The notes below the pieces were generated by a model. The model did no database searches and had not been told where the DNA came from. It saw only the letters and a list, made by a program, of their open reading frames with translations. Positions 59,500-64,000 of a DNA stretch of 64,000 bases are shown here, in pieces. Every line of letters begins with the position of its first letter. Positions within the stretch are counted from its first letter, which is position 1. Made by a program: the position numbers and the translations under genes. Source of the DNA: an uncultured Oscillibacter sp. (GTDB lineage: Bacteria; Bacillota; Clostridia; Oscillospirales; Oscillospiraceae); the NCBI GenBank assembly GCA_910583695.1, contig CAJTZL010000003.1, positions 37,871 to 101,870 of the forward strand, written 5' to 3'.

Positions 59500-59512
59500 T
59501 GGGGGTGATTCT

Positions 59513-59710
59513 ATGATCGTATTTGATAAGCTGTGGATAACGATGGAGCAAAAGGGCGTTTCCACTTATCAGCTTCGGGAGCGTGGCGGCATTGACAGCA
59601 AAACAGTTCGCCGGCTTCGTGTCAACGATAATATTGAGACAAAGACCTTGGATAAACTATGTGCGGCGCTGGACTGCAAACTTGATGATATCGCCGAGTA
59701 TATACCGTGA
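59513..59710 (+). CDS. Small Cro/C1-type HTH repressor
   Basis: 65 residues consisting of one XRE HTH: FDKLWITMEQKGVSTYQLRERGGIDSKTVRRLRVNDNIETKTLDKLCAALDCKLDDIAEYIP. GGGGGTGATTCT ribosome site. Divergent from the SLOG operon and next to an inverted repeat over its promoter; likely represses that operon and itself. It is the only plus-strand gene in the 25.7-64 kb array. Confidence 0.85.
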   Translation: MIVFDKLWITMEQKGVSTYQLRERGGIDSKTVRRLRVNDNIETKTLDKLCAALDCKLDDIAEYIP

Positions 59711-59721
59711 TTTCAGACAGC

Positions 59722-59760
59722 AAAAGACCTCCCATGTCACATGGACACGGGAGGTCTTTT
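59722..59760. terminator. Bidirectional terminator between HTH and coiled-coil genes
   Basis: AAAAGACCTCCC / GGGAGGTCTTTT arms with internal GT/AC pair; T-runs on both strands. Confidence 0.85.
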
Positions 59761-59789
59761 CTATCGGGCGCCCGGAAAAACCAAAGCGC

Positions 59790-60125
59790 TCAATCCTCCG
59801 GCTGCTCCAGGTCAAGCCGCTGGGCGATCTCCTCCGGTTTGAGGCCGGATTTGCTGGCGCGCTTGATCAACTCCTGAATCTTTTGCTTCTTGGTCTTGCG
59901 GGGCTTGCGCGGCGGCTTAGGGGCAAGAATATCCTTTTTCTTCTGCTCCAAAACCGCAATCTTTTCCTTGACAGCCGCCGCTTTTTTATCAAACTCCTCG
60001 TTGGCGGCGGCTCTTTTTTCGGCAAGGGAATCCAGATCCTGATTCAGCTTTTGAATCTTGCCGTCGATATCCCCGGCCATCTGCTGAGGGGTGCGGCGGG
60101 TGCGTTTTGTGCTTTGCTCATCCAT
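59790..60125 (-). CDS. Small Lys-rich coiled-coil protein
   Basis: 111 residues from ATG 60125. Coiled coil (DGKIQKLNQDLDSLAEKRAAANEEFDKKAAAVKEKIAVLEQKKKDIL) then a Pro/Lys stretch PKPPRKPRKTKKQK and a helix LKPEEIAQRLDL. Not recognised; such proteins often sit next to mobilisation or replication genes in Firmicutes elements. Confidence 0.6.
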   Translation of the reverse strand: MDEQSTKRTRRTPQQMAGDIDGKIQKLNQDLDSLAEKRAAANEEFDKKAAAVKEKIAVLEQKKKDILAPKPPRKPRKTKKQKIQELIKRASKSGLKPEEIAQRLDLEQPED

Positions 60126-60311
60126 GACAACTGCTCCTTTTCCATGTATTGTTTTCGGAGGAATCCTATGCAGGAAATGATACCCAAAAACAACATTTTT
60201 AACAGGTGCATTCATCATATCACAGGAATGGCATTTTGGGAATAGGGAAAGATGGCGTTCACATTAAAAAGCAGCTGAAGTACAAAAAGTGATTTCTCCG
60301 GAGCCTTTCTG

Positions 60312-61682
60312 TCACCACTTGCTCAAAATCTTCCCGTACATCTGCCGCTTCTCCCGCTCGTGCCGCTGTACCACCAGGATCACGGTATCTCCCACCAGGA
60401 AGTCCGAATCCTCGTACTGGTAGGAGTAGTTGCACATGCAGACGGTGCCGTCAGGCAGATTGCAGAACACGCCGCCGCCGTACTTCCCGGCAATCACCGC
60501 CTGCCTCCGGCTGCCCGCCGGGTGACGGAACTCCGCACCCTCGAAGGGGTTGGATTCTGTCTCCTTGACGGAGATCCGCAGAGCCTCCTTCTCCGGGTCA
60601 TAGCTCTTTACCACGCAGTCCAATTCCTGGCCAGGGCGATACTCATTCCGCAGGTCCGGGATGGCGGTGTAGCGGAGGTCCCGCTGGGTCATGTTGATGT
60701 CGTGGCCGTAGCACTCCACCAGACACCGACGGGGGCCTACGGAGAGAAGCCGGCATTTCAGCCGGGCGCCCTCCCGGCAGAGGGCGGGCCGGTGGGCGAA
60801 GAAGTACCGCTGGGACCGGGCCGCCAGCCGCCGGGAACCGATGGCAAAGCCGCTCTCGCGGTCCACCTTGATGATGATGAAGTCAATCGTCGCGCCTACC
60901 ATGTTCTGGAGTACGAAGTCCGGCCGCTCATGGCCTGCCTCCCACATCTCCGTGGCAGGAATGACCACCCGGACCCGATAGGGAATGACAATGGCGCAGT
61001 ACATGGTCTGGCGCTCCATCCGCCCGCTCTCCCCGTTACGGACGCTGATAGAATGGGGGTCCACGCCGATGATTGTGCCGGAGAGGGCGCTGCGGCCCCG
61101 GTAGGAGGCGTAGATGGAGTTCCATTCCTGCCGCTCTTCGGAGGTCAGGTCCCGATCCAGGTCGTTGAAGTCCAGGTCAAAAAAGCTCTGACGGTCACTC
61201 TTCGGCAGCGGAGCCGGAGCGGGAATGCCGCCGGTGTCAGCGGGGCCGGCCTCCTCCGCCGGAATCTCCGGAGTTTCCGTGGGGAGGGCAGTTTCTTCCA
61301 GAGACCCCGTGCCGCCAGTGGGTTCCAGAGACTCTGGAAAGATGTCAGTGCCAGGCGGGGACTCCCCATCCGGCGGAGCCGCCGGCATTTCATCAGCCAG
61401 TTTGTGGGTCTCTTCAGTCTCAGGCAGAGTACCGGGCGGCTCAGCCTCTCCCTCACCCGCAGCATTACCCTGGAGCAGGTCTGCACCTCCAGCATCCGGG
61501 ACTTCCGTCACCTCTTCAGCGTGCTCAGGCAGCTCTTCCGGAAATGCGCCCGCCTCATAGGGAGTTTCAGGCGAACCCTCCGGGTTTTCGCCTGAGCCCT
61601 CGATGGTTTCCGCCTCCGGCAGGCCAAGGGCCTCCATGTTGGCTTCCTGCTCCTCCACAGGGACCGCTTTCTTTCTCGCCAT
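60312..61682 (-). CDS. S1-domain-containing element protein
   Basis: 456 residues. The N-terminal ~160 are Glu/Pro-rich, low complexity. The rest contains beta-barrel S1-type regions: LSGTIIGVDPHSISVRNGESGRMERQ, LRNEYRPGQELDCVVKSYDPEKEALRISVKETESNPFEGAEF and RRQAVIAGKYGGGVFCNLPDGTVCMCNYSY. It should bind RNA or ssDNA. AGGAGGTACACATT before ATG. Many conjugative elements of Firmicutes carry similar proteins of unknown role. Confidence 0.78.
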   Translation of the reverse strand: MARKKAVPVEEQEANMEALGLPEAETIEGSGENPEGSPETPYEAGAFPEELPEHAEEVTEVPDAGGADLLQGNAAGEGEAEPPGTLPETEETHKLADEMPAAPPDGESPPGTDIFPESLEPTGGTGSLEETALPTETPEIPAEEAGPADTGGIPAPAPLPKSDRQSFFDLDFNDLDRDLTSEERQEWNSIYASYRGRSALSGTIIGVDPHSISVRNGESGRMERQTMYCAIVIPYRVRVVIPATEMWEAGHERPDFVLQNMVGATIDFIIIKVDRESGFAIGSRRLAARSQRYFFAHRPALCREGARLKCRLLSVGPRRCLVECYGHDINMTQRDLRYTAIPDLRNEYRPGQELDCVVKSYDPEKEALRISVKETESNPFEGAEFRHPAGSRRQAVIAGKYGGGVFCNLPDGTVCMCNYSYQYEDSDFLVGDTVILVVQRHEREKRQMYGKILSKW

Positions 61683-61712
61683 AATGTGTACCTCCTATGT
61701 AGAATTTATATT

Positions 61713-62261
61713 TCATGGCCCATTGGAGCCATAAAACCGATGGGAGCCGTCCTCCAAGCGGGCGGCAAAAAAATGTCCAGCCGGCAGAGTCAGGCCCTCC
61801 GGGACAGCGCCCGTCTGGCAGGGCGCACCGGCGCCTGCGATCCAGACAACGCGCTTTTTCTGAGCCAGCAGTTCCACCGTGGAACGGATCGGCGCAGACA
61901 GTTCCGCCACGGTAAACAGGCGGAGATTGTCTCCCCAGGAGAACCGCAGGATTCCCGGACGCTCCACCTTGGTTGTGAAGTCCTCCGGTACTCCTTCCGC
62001 AAGCTCCAGCATCACGTCCACAGCCTCCAGACAAAGGGTGTCGGGCCGCGCGCCGGACAGCCGGACCAGTTCTCCGTCCAGAAAAATGCCGCTGTTCCCC
62101 GCCCGGAGCTGGCGCAGCATGGCATCGAGACGGACCTCGGAAATCTTTGAATCAGGGTGCTGAAACTTCTTTCCCAGCAGCACAGCCAGTTGCCGGCGGC
62201 GGATTAAGTGCAGCTTTCGAAGGACTTCCAGGATGTATTTCTGTTGAACGGTCAAAAGCAT
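61713..62261 (-). CDS. DUF5697-like element protein
   Basis: 182 residues from ATG 62261 (GGAGGTGACGGCT upstream). N-terminal winged-helix-like LTVQQKYILEVLRKLHLIRRRQLAVLLGKKFQHPDSKISEVRLDAMLRQLR, then a C-terminal part LCLEAVDVMLELAEGVPEDFTTKVERPGILRFSW. Fits what I recall as DUF5697, in ICE replication modules beside RepA; function unknown. Confidence 0.68.
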   Translation of the reverse strand: MLLTVQQKYILEVLRKLHLIRRRQLAVLLGKKFQHPDSKISEVRLDAMLRQLRAGNSGIFLDGELVRLSGARPDTLCLEAVDVMLELAEGVPEDFTTKVERPGILRFSWGDNLRLFTVAELSAPIRSTVELLAQKKRVVWIAGAGAPCQTGAVPEGLTLPAGHFFAARLEDGSHRFYGSNGP

Positions 62262-62266
62262 AGCCG

Positions 62267-63325
62267 TCACCTCCTTCCGGGCGGAGCGGGCTGGTTTGAC
62301 GGCCTGCCGATGCTGTTGAGATACGGGTCCACCAACAAATCGCTCTCACTCTCCGCGATGCAGTTGAAGATTGTGACCATGGTGTAGGCCGTGGAGTTCT
62401 TCACCGGGCGCTCCAAGTTCGACCGGAGTTTTCCCCTTGCGGCGTCCAGGATCATCCAGTCCAGCAGATGCAGCCGGGAACGGACCCGGCTTTGGGGCAA
62501 GGTGGCGTTGCCGATCCGAAAGCTGTCCGAATAAAAAAGCCGCTCAATGGCGTTTTCAAACACCCTGGCGACTTCCGGTTCGAAGATATCCAGTTCACAG
62601 GCGTCCAGAATGTCCTGGAGCTCTTGTTCATCGTCTGCCAGACGGGCTCCGTCCGCCTGTCTGTTCGTGCCCGCAGGGCCTACGGACAGACTGACGTAAA
62701 TATCACTCTCTTCTTTCTTACTTGTTTCTTTATAACTTGGCGGCGGATTTGGCGGTTCTGGAGCCGCGGATTCTGCTGTTCTGGAACCGCAGAATTGGCG
62801 GTTCTTGAACGGCGGATTTTGCGGTTCTTGCGGAGGCAAAGCGCCCCCAGTGCTGGATTCCTTTCCTTCAAGACCCGCAGATTCGGCGGTTCTTGAATCA
62901 TCAGTATGTTCTCCCGGAACGAAGGGCGCGCTGGTGTACTCGGGATCGTCCTGGGGCTGGACATGGGCAAGGTAGATCTGATTGGCGTCGCCCCGGCCAC
63001 AGCGTTTCTCCCAAATGAGATTCCGCTCCGCCAGTTCCCGGAATGAGGCCGTCACCCGCTTCTCGCAGATGCGAAGTTCCTTCGCCAGCTCCTTCCGGGG
63101 GAAGATCACGAATACCTCTCCCTGGTCATTGGTCCAGCCGTTCCGGCGGGAGAGCTGGAAGCGGTTCAGCAAAAAGGTGTAGGCTACTTTGGCATCCAGG
63201 CTCATGTCCGCATACCTGGGGTCCGAGAACAGCCAGCGGGGCATCTGCATATGGTAAATGCTCTGTACGTCCGTCTGCCGCATCAGCGGGAAGTCTGGTC
63301 GTTTCTTCATTTCCGCGGCCCTCAT
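62267..63325 (-). CDS. repA: RepA_N-type replication initiator
   Basis: 352 residues. N-terminal RepA_N domain: DVQSIYHMQMPRWLFSDPRYADMSLDAKVAYTFLLNRFQLSRRNGWTNDQGEVFVIFPRKELAKELRICEKRVTASFRELAERNLIWEKR. Middle is Pro/Ser-rich and contains repeated ‘PQNPPFKNRQFCGSRTAESA’-type segments; C-terminal helical domain (LDACELDIFEPEVARVFENAIERLFYSD) as in plasmid initiators. It should start replication of the excised element. GAGGTGGTCCC ribosome site. Confidence 0.88.
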   Translation of the reverse strand: MRAAEMKKRPDFPLMRQTDVQSIYHMQMPRWLFSDPRYADMSLDAKVAYTFLLNRFQLSRRNGWTNDQGEVFVIFPRKELAKELRICEKRVTASFRELAERNLIWEKRCGRGDANQIYLAHVQPQDDPEYTSAPFVPGEHTDDSRTAESAGLEGKESSTGGALPPQEPQNPPFKNRQFCGSRTAESAAPEPPNPPPSYKETSKKEESDIYVSLSVGPAGTNRQADGARLADDEQELQDILDACELDIFEPEVARVFENAIERLFYSDSFRIGNATLPQSRVRSRLHLLDWMILDAARGKLRSNLERPVKNSTAYTMVTIFNCIAESESDLLVDPYLNSIGRPSNQPAPPGRR

Positions 63326-63369
63326 GGGACCACCTCCTCATAAAAATGGATGTTTTATCCCGCCAGGCT

Positions 63370-64000
63370 CTATCGTCCTGGCGGGAGATCGTCTTCATCA
63401 TCGTCGCAGTCGCGGACAGCCTTAGCTTCCACCATACCAAGACCGCCCGCGGCCTCCGTTTTCATGTCAGGACAGTCGTAAACGGGAACTGCCTCCGGCT
63501 GAGGAGCGGATTGCGGTGGAGCTTTTTGGAGGGACGGTTCTTTTCCCGTTGCGCCCGGTGCTGGAGGCGGCTCAGGGGATGCCTTTGGCGGCGGCGCTGG
63601 AGCGGGGGCTGGTTTCGCTTTTTCCTCCTCCCGCCGCTTCCACTCGGGGGTGTAGTTGATGACCTTGCAAGATTTTAGCGCATTGTAATCCGGCAGCTCC
63701 TCCGGAGCCAGCTTATAGAGCAGAGCGGGCTTACGGCCCTGGAACAGGGCGATGCACTGACGCCGGTCCAAGCGGAGGATTTCATCCGGCAGCATCAGGT
63801 CCCGCTGGGTGTTGCTCCGGGTCTGGGAATATGGCCGGGTGGAGGTGTAGACGGGGGAAAACAGCGGCATAAGGGGCATCTGATTGTTGGTGACGGAGAT
63901 CGTCACCTTGCCGCATTTCTTGGAGATATACTCCGCCGAGGTCAGGTCGTTGCAGCCCATGTAGAGGGTCTGGTCGAAGGTGGCCAGCTGGTTCTCCCAC
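63370..64000 (-). CDS. TraG/VirD4 type IV coupling protein, C-terminal part
   Basis: The frame enters from the right edge, with WENQLATFDQTLYMGCNDLTSAEYISKKCGKVTISV, the conserved end of the VirD4 ATPase domain, then RDLMLPDEILRLDRRQCIALFQGRKPALLYKL. About 200 residues are present. After that is a Pro/Ala/Lys-rich tail ending VRDCDDDEDDLPPGR. It couples relaxase-bound DNA to the conjugation channel. The N-terminal Walker motifs lie outside the window. Confidence 0.92.
   Translation of the reverse strand, partial: WENQLATFDQTLYMGCNDLTSAEYISKKCGKVTISVTNNQMPLMPLFSPVYTSTRPYSQTRSNTQRDLMLPDEILRLDRRQCIALFQGRKPALLYKLAPEELPDYNALKSCKVINYTPEWKRREEEKAKPAPAPAPPPKASPEPPPAPGATGKEPSLQKAPPQSAPQPEAVPVYDCPDMKTEAAGGLGMVEAKAVRDCDDDEDDLPPGR

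Overview
The window looks like the chromosome of a GC-rich, spore-forming gut Clostridium relative (Oscillospiraceae type) into which a large conjugative or integrative element has inserted beside a tRNA-Pro gene. The evidence is a GC-rich left flank with TRAP-transport and sugar genes, a BclA-like exosporium gene, AGGAGG-type ribosome sites throughout, and element families typical of Firmicutes (RepA_N, TraG/VirD4, tyrosine integrase with small excisionase). I have no species-level evidence.

Layout. (1) 1-11.2 kb is host metabolism: the end of a D-2-hydroxyacid dehydrogenase, a complete DctP-DctQ-DctM TRAP transporter with a phosphotriesterase-like hydrolase, then a convergent pair of a GPH sugar permease and a GH2 beta-galactosidase, with a divergent AraC regulator, and a frameshifted exosporium gene. 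(2) 11.6-17 kb is tRNA-Pro(GGG) followed by integrase, excisionase, a sigma-like protein, a response-regulator-like protein, an XRE repressor and an AbrB-type regulator, in more AT-rich DNA. (3) 17-25.6 kb is a cargo-like block of secreted proteins, an acyltransferase and two ECF-type sigma factors, one with a membrane anti-sigma partner. A GTTGC...TA-rich...AGGG motif occurs upstream of the sigma operon, of one secreted-protein gene and, three times, of another. (4) 25.7-64 kb is a nearly unbroken minus-strand array, read from 64 kb leftwards. It starts at the C-terminal end of a TraG/VirD4 coupling protein and RepA and continues through a replication and recombination toolkit: SNF2-like helicase, two different DNA sliding clamps, SSB, CHC2/toprim-type protein, Rad52 annealing protein, SbcC-like ATPase and N6-adenine methyltransferase. 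It also holds a RavA/ViaA-like MoxR ATPase and VWA pair, a Fic protein, a PP-loop enzyme with a triplicated cysteine motif, and many small conserved proteins.

The most notable content of region 4 is a PRTRC-like set of ubiquitin-pathway homologues: an E2-like PRTRC-B protein, a ThiF/E1-like protein and a JAMM protease whose middle region may be a ubiquitin-like fold. ThiF, JAMM and one clamp overlap in a single operon. That operon and the helicase gene are each preceded by a copy of the same ~325-bp structured leader ending in an intrinsic terminator just upstream of the ribosome site. This suggests shared control by attenuation or antitermination. The right end of the element and its relaxase lie beyond the window.
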